Shown here: one piece after another, positions 18,398-27,165 of the stretch
Numbering within the stretch: the stretch's first letter is position 1
How the letters are laid out: the number at the start of each line of letters is the position of its first letter
Assembly (NCBI GenBank): GCA_019114985.1
Contig: DXEM01000005.1
Span: forward strand, 36,790-100,789
Source of the DNA: Candidatus Anaerostipes excrementavium
Lineage (GTDB): Bacteria > Bacillota > Clostridia > Lachnospirales > Lachnospiraceae
DNA: 64,000 nt
Direction: 5' to 3'
Made by a program: the position numbers and the translations under genes
The notes under the pieces: model-generated
Seen by the model: only the letters and a program-made list of their open reading frames with translations
The model's database searches: none
What the model was told of the DNA's origin: nothing

Positions 18398-19903
18398 ATG
18401 TTGTATCAGGAAGTCCTTAGCGGCATCGTAAGCGGTGTTGAAGGTCAGTTGATTCATGTTGAAATTGAGATTCGAAACGGTCTGCCGTATTTTATTATGG
18501 TAGGCTATCTGTCCAAAGAAGCGGCAGAAGCAAAGGAGCGTGTTGCGTCTGCCATGCGTTCCATCGGACACCCGCTCCCGTCCATGCGTATTACGGTGAA
18601 TTTATCACCTGCCAATATAAGAAAGAAAGGTACAGCATTTGATTTCCCGATTGCTGTGGCCTTTTTGGCATGCCTAGGATTGATTCCGGCCTCTGAATTA
18701 AAAGATATCTGTGTTCTTGGAGAACTCGGTTTAAATGGCAGGATCCACGGAACAAGAAATTGTCTTCCGATTGTCCTGGAAGCCAAAAAGCAGGGGATCC
18801 GGCGTTTTTTTATTGCGGCGGAAGACCAGGATTCTGTCGATGCAATCGAAGGTATCGAGATCATTTTAATGAACAGGCTGTCCGATGTACTGGAATATTT
18901 TCAAGGGAGAAAGCCCAGGATGCTTCGGAGGAAAAGGTTGGGGGAATCGGTACCGGAAGCGGAAGACTTTTATGATATGAAAGGGCAGGAACATCTAAAA
19001 AGAGCCATAGAGATTGCGGTGACCGGGAGACACCACCTGCTGTTGATCGGATCTCCTGGCTCGGGGAAAACGATGGCGATTAAGCGGATTCCTTCGATTT
19101 TATATCCTCTGACAGATAGAGAACGGTTTGAAGTTCAGAGCATTTATGACGCTTCCGGGATTCCGAGAAAGATTGCAGATCCCAGGCGGCCTTTTCGAGA
19201 ACCGCATTCGTCCATTCCTTTTACCGCTTTGCTGGGAGGGGGCAGGGACCCGCGAGCCGGGGAAATCACGCTGGCACATCGAGGAATTCTCGTATTAGAT
19301 GAATTAATGGAATTCCGCAGGGAATGTCTGGACGCACTCAGACAGCCGTTGGAAGAAAAGCAGATACAGATGAGCCGCTTGGATAGGAATTATGTCTTTC
19401 CGGCGGATTTTCAATTGATAGCGGCAATGAATCCATGTCCTTGTGGATTTGCCCTGGAAGATGGCAAGTGCAGATGCAGTCTCGCACAAAAACAGCGTTA
19501 TCTGCACAAATTATCCGGTCCGCTTCTGGATCGTTTTGACATGGTGCTCACTGTGAGAGAAGAGAGTGAAGATCTTAGAGGAACACGGGAAACTTCCAAG
19601 GCCATAAGAGAGAGAATCCGGAATAATGTAGCGTTAGAGCATCAGGCGCTTGCAGGAACAGGATATTCTTTCTTCAGTGAGATCAAACAAAGAGACATTG
19701 AAAAGATTGGTAAGATTGCAGATGAAGGAATGGAATTTCTGCAAAAGGCATATGATTTAAAAAAAATAACAAAGCGGGGAGCTGATAAGATTCTTCGGCT
19801 TGCCATGACCATTGCTCTGATCGATGGAACAGACGAGATTCTCCTGCCTCATATAGCAGAAGCGATGACATTCCGCAATACAGAGTTCGTGCGGGAGGGA
19901 TAG
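18398..19903 (+). CDS. yifB: YifB family Mg-chelatase-like AAA+ ATPase (ComM-like)
   Basis: 501 residues in three parts: an N-terminal Lon-protease-like fold (ISGIV-type start, PSMRITVNLSPANIRKKG), a central Mg-chelatase AAA+ domain with Walker A GSPGSGKT (about 218-225) and Walker B GILVLDELMEF, and the C-terminal Mg_chelatase_C domain. The PCPCGF/CRCSL cysteines are typical. ComM homologues are helicases aiding branch migration during natural transformation. The next gene is dprA, 3 bases downstream, which supports a role in handling incoming DNA. Confidence 0.92.
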   Translation: MLYQEVLSGIVSGVEGQLIHVEIEIRNGLPYFIMVGYLSKEAAEAKERVASAMRSIGHPLPSMRITVNLSPANIRKKGTAFDFPIAVAFLACLGLIPASELKDICVLGELGLNGRIHGTRNCLPIVLEAKKQGIRRFFIAAEDQDSVDAIEGIEIILMNRLSDVLEYFQGRKPRMLRRKRLGESVPEAEDFYDMKGQEHLKRAIEIAVTGRHHLLLIGSPGSGKTMAIKRIPSILYPLTDRERFEVQSIYDASGIPRKIADPRRPFREPHSSIPFTALLGGGRDPRAGEITLAHRGILVLDELMEFRRECLDALRQPLEEKQIQMSRLDRNYVFPADFQLIAAMNPCPCGFALEDGKCRCSLAQKQRYLHKLSGPLLDRFDMVLTVREESEDLRGTRETSKAIRERIRNNVALEHQALAGTGYSFFSEIKQRDIEKIGKIADEGMEFLQKAYDLKKITKRGADKILRLAMTIALIDGTDEILLPHIAEAMTFRNTEFVREG

Positions 19904-19906
19904 GCG

Positions 19907-20998
19907 ATGGAAGATAAATTATACTGGTATTGGTTATCGGCTATATCCGGGATTTCCTGCAGAAAGCAGCATCAGCTGATGAAAGTATTCCTGCATCCAA
20001 AAGAACTATTTCTCACACCTTCTCATATAATAGAAGAAAAAATAACAAGAAAGATCCTGCCTCGATTTTTGGAAAGCCGAAGGGAAGATCTGATTCAAAA
20101 GAGTTATGATGCTTTGGAAAAACAGCAGATACAATTCCTTTTATACAACGAAACGGAATACCCGAGACGCCTGAAAAAGATTTATGATTATCCCTATGGA
20201 ATGTTTCGGAAGGGACAAGCATGGGAAGAGAAAGCCTTGACGATTGCAGTGGTTGGTTCCAGAAATCCAACCGCTTACGGAATGGAAGTGACAAAGTATC
20301 TGTCCCGGGAATTAACGAAGCTGGGTGTGGGGATTGTAAGCGGTCTTGCGAAAGGAATCGATGGGGCCGCCCATCGGGGCGCTTGCATCATCCAAGGCTC
20401 GACCGTGGGAATCTTAGGCTGCGGCATTGATCGGATCTATCCATGGGACAATTATCAGCTGTTTTATGAGATGTACGAGACGCAGACTGTCTTTTCGGAA
20501 TATCCGCCGGGAACAGCGCCCAATCCATGGCGTTTCCCGGAGCGGAATCGAATCATCAGCGGTATGAGCGATGGAATTCTAGTTACGGAGGCGGAAGAAA
20601 AAAGCGGATCTTTAATCACAGCGGATTTGGGATTGGAACAAAATAAAGAGATTTTTGCGGTGCCGGGACCGATTACTTCGAAGAAACATGAGGGCTGCCA
20701 TGGGCTGATTAAACAAGGGGCAAAACTTACGGAGACAGTAGAAGATATCCTCTCTGAATTCCCGAATTTCACAAAATCTTCGAAAAACATCCGGCATTTT
20801 CAGAAAAAATCTCTTGCGAACCCAGAAAAAAAGGTGTATGATGTGGTAGATTTGTATCCGAGACACTTAGATGAAATCGCCGGCGCCGCAAAACTTTCTT
20901 TTGGCGAAACGGCTGCTGCTTTATTCTATTTGGAGTCGGAAGGATATGTAAAACAAATCCACCAAAATATCTATATAAAAAATATTTACAAGGGGTAA
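19907..20998 (+). CDS. dprA: DNA-processing protein DprA
   Basis: 363 residues. It loads RecA on incoming single-stranded DNA. The Rossmann-like core has VVGSRNPTAYG, SGLAKGIDGAAHRGA, GCGIDRIYP, and ERNRIISGMSDGILVTEA. A C-terminal winged-helix-like segment (VVDLYPRHLDEIAGAAKLS) resembles the DML1 domain. Second gene of yifB-dprA-topA. Confidence 0.93.
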   Translation: MEDKLYWYWLSAISGISCRKQHQLMKVFLHPKELFLTPSHIIEEKITRKILPRFLESRREDLIQKSYDALEKQQIQFLLYNETEYPRRLKKIYDYPYGMFRKGQAWEEKALTIAVVGSRNPTAYGMEVTKYLSRELTKLGVGIVSGLAKGIDGAAHRGACIIQGSTVGILGCGIDRIYPWDNYQLFYEMYETQTVFSEYPPGTAPNPWRFPERNRIISGMSDGILVTEAEEKSGSLITADLGLEQNKEIFAVPGPITSKKHEGCHGLIKQGAKLTETVEDILSEFPNFTKSSKNIRHFQKKSLANPEKKVYDVVDLYPRHLDEIAGAAKLSFGETAAALFYLESEGYVKQIHQNIYIKNIYKG

Positions 20999-21004
20999 TT
21001 GTAT

Positions 21005-23101
21005 ATGCCAAAATATTTAGTTATTGTCGAATCACCGGCAAAAGCAAAGACAATTAAAAAATTCCTTGGTAAAAATTATGAAGTAATGGCATCCAACGGA
21101 CATGTGCGTGACCTTCCGAAAAGTACGCTGGGTGTAGATATTGAAAATGACTTTGAACCAAAATATATTACGATCCGAGGAAAAGGGGAAGTACTGGCTG
21201 CTTTGAGAAAAGCAGTGAAGAAAGCAGATAAAGTATATCTCGCAACTGACCCGGACCGGGAAGGAGAAGCCATTTCCTGGCATCTTTATCACGCTTTGAA
21301 ACTGGAAAACAAAAAGTGCAGCCGAATTACCTTTAACGAGATTACAAAATCTGCAGTGAAGGATTCGATCAAGCATGCACGGGAGATTGATATGAATCTG
21401 GTCGATGCCCAGCAAGCCAGGAGAGTGTTGGACCGTATCGTTGGATATCAGATCAGTCCGATTCTTTGGGCAAAGATCAAGCGAGGATTAAGCGCCGGGC
21501 GCGTACAGTCCGTAGCCCTTCGGTTAATCTGTGACCGGGAAGAAGAGATCAATCTTTTTATTCCGCAGGAATACTGGTCCTTAACAGCGCTTCTTGATAT
21601 GAAAGGAGCCAAAAAGCCTTTGGAGGCAAAATTTGTTGGGAACCGGGACGGCAAGATGGAGATTCATAGTAAGGAAGAGATGGAACAGCTGCTTTCTGAT
21701 CTGGAAGGAAAAGAATTTAAAGTAGATAGCATCAAAGTAAGCGAACGCCTGAAGAAGAATCCGCTTCCGTTTACAACCAGCACCATGCAGCAAGATGCTG
21801 CCAGCAAATTAAACTTTGCAACACAGAAAACGATGCGGATCGCCCAGCAGCTTTATGAAGGCGTCGATATCAAAGGAAAAGGCACCGTAGGTTTGATTAC
21901 CTATCTTCGTACCGATTCCACCCGTATTTCCGTTGAGGCAGATGCCAATGCAAAGAATTACATTACAGAGCATTACGGAGAACAGTACATCGGAAAAGCT
22001 GCGATTGCGAAGAAAGATGATAAGAAGGTTCAGGATGCCCATGAAGCGATCCGTCCGACGGATATGAGTTTGTCGCCGGCAAGCATCAAAGAACAGCTTT
22101 CAAGAGATCAGTTCCGTCTGTATCAGCTGATTTGGAACCGCTTTCTCGCAAGCCGTATGGCGCCTGCCAGATATGAGAATACTTCTGTGAAAATCAGTGC
22201 GGGAGAATATCGATTCAGCGCATCTGCATCCAAGATTGCATTTGATGGATTCCTATCCGTTTATAATATCAATAATGAGAAATCCGAAGGAAATGGAATG
22301 ATCAAATCCATTGATAAGGATACGGAATTAAAACTCCATGATTATGAAAGCAAACAGCACTTTACACAGCCGCCGGCTCATTATACGGAAGCATCTCTCG
22401 TTCGAACGCTGGAAGAGCTTGGAATCGGAAGGCCGAGTACGTATGCGCCGACGATTTCAACGATTGTTGCAAGACGGTATGTGGTAAAAGAGAAAAAGAA
22501 TCTGTATGTAACGGAGCTTGGAGAAGCCGTCAACAGCATGATGAAAAAAGCATTTTCATCCATTGTGGATGTGAACTTTACAGCCATGATGGAAGGGCTT
22601 CTCGATATGGTGGAAGAAGGCAAAGTCAGGTGGAAATCGGTTATCGAGAACTTCTATCCGGATTTTGAAATTGCAGTCAAGAGTGCGGAAAAAGAACTGG
22701 AAAAAGTCAAGATCGAAGATGAAGTAACAGATGTTATCTGCGATCAATGCGGAAGGAACATGGTTGTAAAATACGGACCATACGGAAAATTTCTGGCATG
22801 CCCGGGATTCCCGGAATGCCGCAGCACCAAACCTCATTTTGAGAAGGTCGGAGTTCCATGTCCTCTCTGCGGCGGGGAAGTCGTTCTTAAGAAGACGAAA
22901 AAGGGCCGGAAGTATTACGGATGCGAAAATAATCCGGAATGTGATTTTATTTCATGGCAAAAGCCTTCTACTATAAAATGCGAAAAGTGTGGAAGCTATA
23001 TGATTGAGAAAGGCAAGAAACTTGTATGTTCTAATAAAGAATGCGGCTATGTATGCAGTCGTCCCGAAGAAAGCAAACAGGAACAAGCCTCTGCAAATTA
23101 A
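21005..23101 (+). CDS. topA: DNA topoisomerase I (type IA)
   Basis: 698 residues. TOPRIM domain at the N-terminus (VIVESPAKAKTIKKFLG, with DPDREGEAISWHL), then the type IA core with catalytic Tyr300 in ITYLRTDSTRIS. Three zinc-ribbon motifs at the C-terminus: CDQCGRNM...CPGFPEC, CPLCGGEV...CENNPEC, and CEKCGSYM...CSNKEC. It relaxes negative supercoils behind polymerases. The start is ATG 21005, after AAGGGG; an upstream in-frame TTG is not needed. Confidence 0.95.
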   Translation: MPKYLVIVESPAKAKTIKKFLGKNYEVMASNGHVRDLPKSTLGVDIENDFEPKYITIRGKGEVLAALRKAVKKADKVYLATDPDREGEAISWHLYHALKLENKKCSRITFNEITKSAVKDSIKHAREIDMNLVDAQQARRVLDRIVGYQISPILWAKIKRGLSAGRVQSVALRLICDREEEINLFIPQEYWSLTALLDMKGAKKPLEAKFVGNRDGKMEIHSKEEMEQLLSDLEGKEFKVDSIKVSERLKKNPLPFTTSTMQQDAASKLNFATQKTMRIAQQLYEGVDIKGKGTVGLITYLRTDSTRISVEADANAKNYITEHYGEQYIGKAAIAKKDDKKVQDAHEAIRPTDMSLSPASIKEQLSRDQFRLYQLIWNRFLASRMAPARYENTSVKISAGEYRFSASASKIAFDGFLSVYNINNEKSEGNGMIKSIDKDTELKLHDYESKQHFTQPPAHYTEASLVRTLEELGIGRPSTYAPTISTIVARRYVVKEKKNLYVTELGEAVNSMMKKAFSSIVDVNFTAMMEGLLDMVEEGKVRWKSVIENFYPDFEIAVKSAEKELEKVKIEDEVTDVICDQCGRNMVVKYGPYGKFLACPGFPECRSTKPHFEKVGVPCPLCGGEVVLKKTKKGRKYYGCENNPECDFISWQKPSTIKCEKCGSYMIEKGKKLVCSNKECGYVCSRPEESKQEQASAN

Positions 23102-23116
23102 GGAGATAAGACATAT

Positions 23117-23884
23117 ATGAGTAGTATACAGTTATTAGATAAAACCAGAAAGATCAACAAACTGCTTCATAACAACAGCTCGCAGAAAGTCGTATTCAAT
23201 GACATCTGCAAAGTTTTAACAGAAGTAATGAATTCCAACGTTTTGGTAGTCAGCAAAAAAGGAAAAATTCTCGGAAAGAATGAAGCAGAACATATTTCAG
23301 TCCTGCATCAGCTGATTTCCGGCAATGTAAAAGATTATGTGGATCATTCATTAAACGAAAGACTTTTGACAATTTTATCGACCAATGAAAATGTCAGTCT
23401 TTCCACATTAGGATTTGACACAGATATTGATGATTATTATGCAATCATAGCGCCGATTGATATCGCCGGGGAACGATTTGGAACACTTTTTATGTATCGT
23501 CAGAAAGAAGAATATTCCATCGACGATATTATTCTGGCAGAATACGGAACGACAGTCGTAGGACTAGAAATGCTTCGTTCCGTCAGTGAAGAGATGGAGA
23601 TGGAACGGCGCAAGAAACATATTGTAAGTTCTGCCATCAGTACATTATCATTTACAGAACATAAGGCAGTTTATCATATTTTGGATGAGCTGGAAGGAAA
23701 TGAAGGAGTTTTGGTTGCCAGCAAGATTGCCGATCGTTTCGGTATTACAAGGTCTGTTGTCGTCAATGCGCTGCGCAAGTTAGAAAGCGCGGGGGTCATT
23801 GAGACAAGATCCTCCGGAATGAAAGGAACATATATTAAAGTAACCAACGATTTCATTTTTGACGAGATCACAAAGCAGCCATAA
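23117..23884 (+). CDS. codY: GTP- and branched-chain-amino-acid-sensing pleiotropic repressor CodY
   Basis: 255 residues, the normal length. N-terminal GAF domain (LLDKTRKINKLLHN onward) that binds isoleucine and valine, a linker helix, and a C-terminal winged helix with ASKIADRFGITRSVVVNALRK (quoted as ASKIADRFGITRS / VVVNALRK). It represses nitrogen and carbon adaptive genes when GTP and branched-chain amino acids are plentiful. It follows topA by 15 bases. Confidence 0.95.
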   Translation: MSSIQLLDKTRKINKLLHNNSSQKVVFNDICKVLTEVMNSNVLVVSKKGKILGKNEAEHISVLHQLISGNVKDYVDHSLNERLLTILSTNENVSLSTLGFDTDIDDYYAIIAPIDIAGERFGTLFMYRQKEEYSIDDIILAEYGTTVVGLEMLRSVSEEMEMERRKKHIVSSAISTLSFTEHKAVYHILDELEGNEGVLVASKIADRFGITRSVVVNALRKLESAGVIETRSSGMKGTYIKVTNDFIFDEITKQP

Positions 23885-23894
23885 AAGAAAGACC

Positions 23895-23923
23895 TTGCAT
23901 TTCAAAGCAGGGTCTGATATACT
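23895..23923 (+). promoter_or_regulatory. Promoter of rpsB-tsf
   Basis: TTGCAT (23895-23900), a 17-bp spacer and TATACT (23918-23923). An imperfect hairpin (AGACCTTGC at 23890-23898 with GCAGGGTCT at 23907-23915) overlaps it but has no T-run, so I do not call it a terminator. Confidence 0.6.
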
Positions 23924-23929
23924 GTCATA

Positions 23930-24023
23930 GGTAAAAATAAACACGCCATTGGAATTCTGGTAAGTGCCGCAAGGTTTGCCAGGACGTTGAAAGTGGCGGA
24001 AGCACAAACTAAAAGGAGATTTT
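23930..24023 (+). ncRNA. Possible structured rpsB mRNA leader (S2 autoregulation?)
   Basis: The predicted 5' leader of about 95 bases contains GTGCCGC (23964-23970), which pairs with GCGGAAGCAC (23996-24005) leaving a GAA bulge and enclosing about 25 bases. Ribosomal-protein operons are often feedback-regulated through such leaders. The structure is seen; the function is a guess. Confidence 0.35.
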
Positions 24024-24026
24024 ATC

Positions 24027-24749
24027 ATGAGCGTAATTTCAATGAAACAGTTACTTGAAGCAGGTGTTCATTTCGGACATCAGACAAGAAGATGGAACCC
24101 TAAAATGGCTCCGTACATCTACACAGAGCGTAACGGAATCCACATCATCGACCTTCAGAAATCTGTAGGAATGGTTGACGATGCTTACAACGCAGTCAAA
24201 GAGTGCGTAGCAGAAGGCGGAAAGATCCTCTTTGTAGGTACAAAGAAACAGGCACAGGATTCTATCCAGACAGAAGCAGAGCGCTGCGGAATGTTCTATG
24301 TAAACCAGAGATGGTTAGGCGGAATGCTGACAAACTTCAAGACCATTGAATCAAGAATCGCAAGATTAAAGAAAATCAAAGAAATGGAAGAAGACGGAAC
24401 ATTTGACGTACTTCCGAAGAAAGAAGTCTTAGAACTTAACAAAGAAAAGAACAAATTACAGAAGAACTTAGGCGGAATCGAAGAGATGGGCGGACTTCCG
24501 GACATGATCTTCGTTGTAGACCCTAAGAAAGAAAGCATCTGTGTTCAGGAAGCACATAGTTTAGGAATTCCTCTGGTTGGTATCGCAGATACAAACAGCG
24601 ATCCTGAAGAATTAGATTACATTATTCCTGGTAATGATGATGCGATCCGTGCAGTAAAACTGATTACCTCTGCAATGGCTGACGCCGTTATCGAAGCAAA
24701 TCAGGGAATCGATGCTGATGCAGAAGAAGCTGCAGAAGATGAAGAATAA
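24027..24749 (+). CDS. rpsB: 30S ribosomal protein S2
   Basis: 240 residues. Unmistakable S2 motifs: [20 protein letters not shown] (as the first stretch), [27 protein letters not shown] and [15 protein letters not shown]. The acidic C-terminus ([12 protein letters not shown]) is typical of Clostridia. Cotranscribed with tsf 30 bases downstream. Confidence 0.97.
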   Translation: MSVISMKQLLEAGVHFGHQTRRWNPKMAPYIYTERNGIHIIDLQKSVGMVDDAYNAVKECVAEGGKILFVGTKKQAQDSIQTEAERCGMFYVNQRWLGGMLTNFKTIESRIARLKKIKEMEEDGTFDVLPKKEVLELNKEKNKLQKNLGGIEEMGGLPDMIFVVDPKKESICVQEAHSLGIPLVGIADTNSDPEELDYIIPGNDDAIRAVKLITSAMADAVIEANQGIDADAEEAAEDEE

Positions 24750-24779
24750 TTAAAATCTATTTTTAGGAGGAAGAAAATC

Positions 24780-25715
24780 ATGGCTATTACAGCAGCAATG
24801 GTAAAAGAGTTACGTGAAATGACCGGAGCAGGTATGATGGATTGTAAGAAAGCTCTTACAAATACCGACGGTGATATGGATGCAGCCGTAGAATATTTAA
24901 GAGAAAACGGTCTTGCAAAGGCAGCAAAGAAAGCTGGACGTATTGCAGCAGAGGGACTGGTAGCAGTAGCCCTTTCTGATGATGCAAAAGCAGCTGCAAT
25001 CGTAGAAGTAAACTCTGAAACAGACTTCGTAGCAAAGAACGATACATTCCAGGCATATGTTGCAGAAGTTGCAGACCAGGCTCTGACAACAGAAGCAGCA
25101 GACATCGAAGCATTCTTAGCAGAAGAATCTAAAGCAGAAGCTGGAAAAACTGTAAAAGAAGCATTAGATGGCAAAATCGCAGTGATCGGTGAGAACTTAA
25201 ACATCCGCAGATTCAGCAAAGCAAGCGCAGAAGACGGATTCGTTGCTTCTTACATCCATGCCGGAGGAAAGATCGGTGTATTAGTTGAAGTAGCTACAGA
25301 TGTAGTAAACGACGAAATCAAAGAGATGGGCAAGAACGTTGCAATGCAGGTTGCAGCGATCGCTCCGAAATACACAAGCAGAGATGAAGTTTCTAAAGAT
25401 TACATCGAGCATGAAACTGAGATCTTAAAAGTACAGGCTAAGAATGAAAATCCGGACAAACCGGACAACATCATCGAAAAGATGATCATCGGACGTCTGA
25501 ACAAAGAGTTAAAAGAAGTATGTCTGCTTGACCAGGCTTATGTAAAAGCAGAAGACGGAAAACAGGCCGTTGGAAAATATGTAGAGCAGGTTGCAAAAGC
25601 AAACAATGCGAATGTAACAATCAAAGGATTCATCCGTTTCGAAACCGGAGAAGGAATCGAAAAGAAAGAAGAAGACTTTGCAGCAGAAGTAGCAAAACAG
25701 ATGGCTGGAAACTAA
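24780..25715 (+). CDS. tsf: Translation elongation factor Ts
   Basis: 311 residues. N-terminal UBA-like domain (VKELREMTGAGMMDCKKAL) followed by the TDFVAKND signature of the dimerisation/core region. It recycles EF-Tu by exchanging GDP for GTP. AGGAGG precedes the ATG. It ends the core operon before a long terminator. Confidence 0.97.
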   Translation: MAITAAMVKELREMTGAGMMDCKKALTNTDGDMDAAVEYLRENGLAKAAKKAGRIAAEGLVAVALSDDAKAAAIVEVNSETDFVAKNDTFQAYVAEVADQALTTEAADIEAFLAEESKAEAGKTVKEALDGKIAVIGENLNIRRFSKASAEDGFVASYIHAGGKIGVLVEVATDVVNDEIKEMGKNVAMQVAAIAPKYTSRDEVSKDYIEHETEILKVQAKNENPDKPDNIIEKMIIGRLNKELKEVCLLDQAYVKAEDGKQAVGKYVEQVAKANNANVTIKGFIRFETGEGIEKKEEDFAAEVAKQMAGN

Positions 25716-25778
25716 GTGAATCAAGCCCGTAGTGGTATATAAGCAAAGTTTTCCGTTTAATTGAATTGAAATAGTTTG

Positions 25779-25840
25779 AGGCTCTGAAGACCTTATAAAC
25801 ACTGTATTTTTCAGTGATGCTAAGGTTTTCGGAGCTTTTT
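25779..25840 (+). terminator. Long Rho-independent terminator after tsf
   Basis: An extended stem: GGCTCTGAAGACCTTA on the left pairs with TAAGGTTTTCGGAGCT on the right with small mismatches, capped by an inner CACTG/CAGTG hairpin and followed by TTTTTCT. Confidence 0.85.
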
Positions 25841-25939
25841 CTATTTACAAAACAATTTTTTGGTATGCAAGTAGTTTGTCATTCATCATAGGATGATCTT
25901 TTGAATCAGAATATGCCGGAATTTTTTTACGGCACATTG

Positions 25940-25968
25940 TTGCGAATAAGAGAAAGATTGGATATACT
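25940..25968 (+). promoter_or_regulatory. Promoter of the ATPase-TOPRIM pair
   Basis: TTGCGA (25940-25945), a 17-bp spacer and TATACT (25963-25968), about 50 bases before the ATG at 26020. The rest of the 300-base gap after tsf holds only the terminator. Confidence 0.55.
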
Positions 25969-26019
25969 TATCTTAAGGACGTATTGTTATGATATTTTAA
26001 CAGAAAGGACGACAATGGT

Positions 26020-27165
26020 ATGTTAAAGAAATTTACTGTTATAAATTATAAAAATTTTAAAGAAGAGATAAGTGTAGATTTTAGTCATATAGCAGGGTAT
26101 CAATTTAGTTCAGATTGTATTTATGATGGTTTAATTAGTAAAATGTTAATCTATGGCAGAAATGCAACGGGGAAAACGAACCTAGGGAAAGCTTTGATGG
26201 ATATACGTTCTATCGTGTTCAAAACACCGCAAAATGATGGAGTTTTACTTAATGCTGATTCTAAGAAAACAGCTGCAGTATTCATCTATGAATTTATTTT
26301 TGATGGACAGAAACTTCTTTATCAGTATGAGCGACTTTCTAATTTAGAATTACAACGAGAAAAATTGGTAATTGATAATCAGATAATTTTCGATTGTGAT
26401 TTTGTTCAAAAAAATTTTAATTTTGATAATTTGAAATTTATTGGTGCAGAAACAGCAAATATAGAGAGGTATAAGCAATCGTTGGAGGAAGGAGAGATGG
26501 AGGATATTATTGAGTTGAGGCTTCCGTTTTTAAGGTGGCTGATTAGTAATGTTGCATTAAGAAAAGATTCCATATTGCTAAACTTGTCTAGTTACGTTAA
26601 AAGGATGTCTGTCATTTCTACAAGTGATATCATACGATCTCAATCAAACAAAGTGTACGACATTTTTTTTGAAAGTTTAGAAAGGAGTAGTAGATTAAAA
26701 GATCTTGAAGACTTCTTAAATTCAATGGGAATTAAGTGTAGATTAGCTTTAAAAAAATTACCGGATGGTCAAAGAGAATTGTATTTTTCTCATGAAAAAC
26801 TTATCCCATTTTTTGAAACTGCCTCTAGTGGGACGCTTGCATTGTTTGATTTATATCGCAGATTAATTCCTTTGGTACAAACCCCATCTTTTATTTATTT
26901 AGATGAATTTGATGCATTTTATCATTATGAAATGGCAGAGAATGTAATAAAGTTTTTTAAGAGAAAATACCCAAAATGTCAAATTATTATGACGTCACAT
27001 AATACTAATTTAATGACAAATCGCCTGATGAGACCGGATTGCCTTTTTATTTTATCAGGATTAGGGACTTTAACAGCGCTTTGCGATGCAACAGGAAGAG
27101 AATTACGTGAAGGACATAATCTTGAGAAAATGTATATAAGTGGGGAGTTTGAATTGTATGAATGA
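26020..27165 (+). CDS. AAA family ATPase (RloA/AbiLi/AriA-like), probable defence ATPase
   Basis: 381 residues. SMC/ABC-like AAA_15/AAA_21 ATPase: N-terminal IxNYKNF, Walker A GRNATGKTN (about 46-54), a long insert, SSGTLALFDLYRRL in the place of an ABC signature, Walker B FIYLDEFDAF (about 291-300) and the switch His in MTSHNTNL. Such ATPases pair with small TOPRIM nucleases in PARIS, AbiL and RloAB-type anti-phage systems. Here the next gene encodes a TOPRIM-like protein and overlaps by 8 bases. The pair is visibly more A+T-rich than the flanking genes, which points to transfer. I cannot name the exact system. Confidence 0.8.
   Translation: MLKKFTVINYKNFKEEISVDFSHIAGYQFSSDCIYDGLISKMLIYGRNATGKTNLGKALMDIRSIVFKTPQNDGVLLNADSKKTAAVFIYEFIFDGQKLLYQYERLSNLELQREKLVIDNQIIFDCDFVQKNFNFDNLKFIGAETANIERYKQSLEEGEMEDIIELRLPFLRWLISNVALRKDSILLNLSSYVKRMSVISTSDIIRSQSNKVYDIFFESLERSSRLKDLEDFLNSMGIKCRLALKKLPDGQRELYFSHEKLIPFFETASSGTLALFDLYRRLIPLVQTPSFIYLDEFDAFYHYEMAENVIKFFKRKYPKCQIIMTSHNTNLMTNRLMRPDCLFILSGLGTLTALCDATGRELREGHNLEKMYISGEFELYE

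Noticed and set aside
23890..23915. Hairpin after codY as a terminator
   Set aside because: There is no T-run after the stem, and the same bases form a good promoter (TTGCAT-17-TATACT) for rpsB.
25716..26019. A tRNA gene as an insertion site for the A+T-rich defence pair
   Set aside because: I read the interval for a cloverleaf and T-loop GGTTCGANTCC and saw none; it holds the tsf terminator and a promoter.
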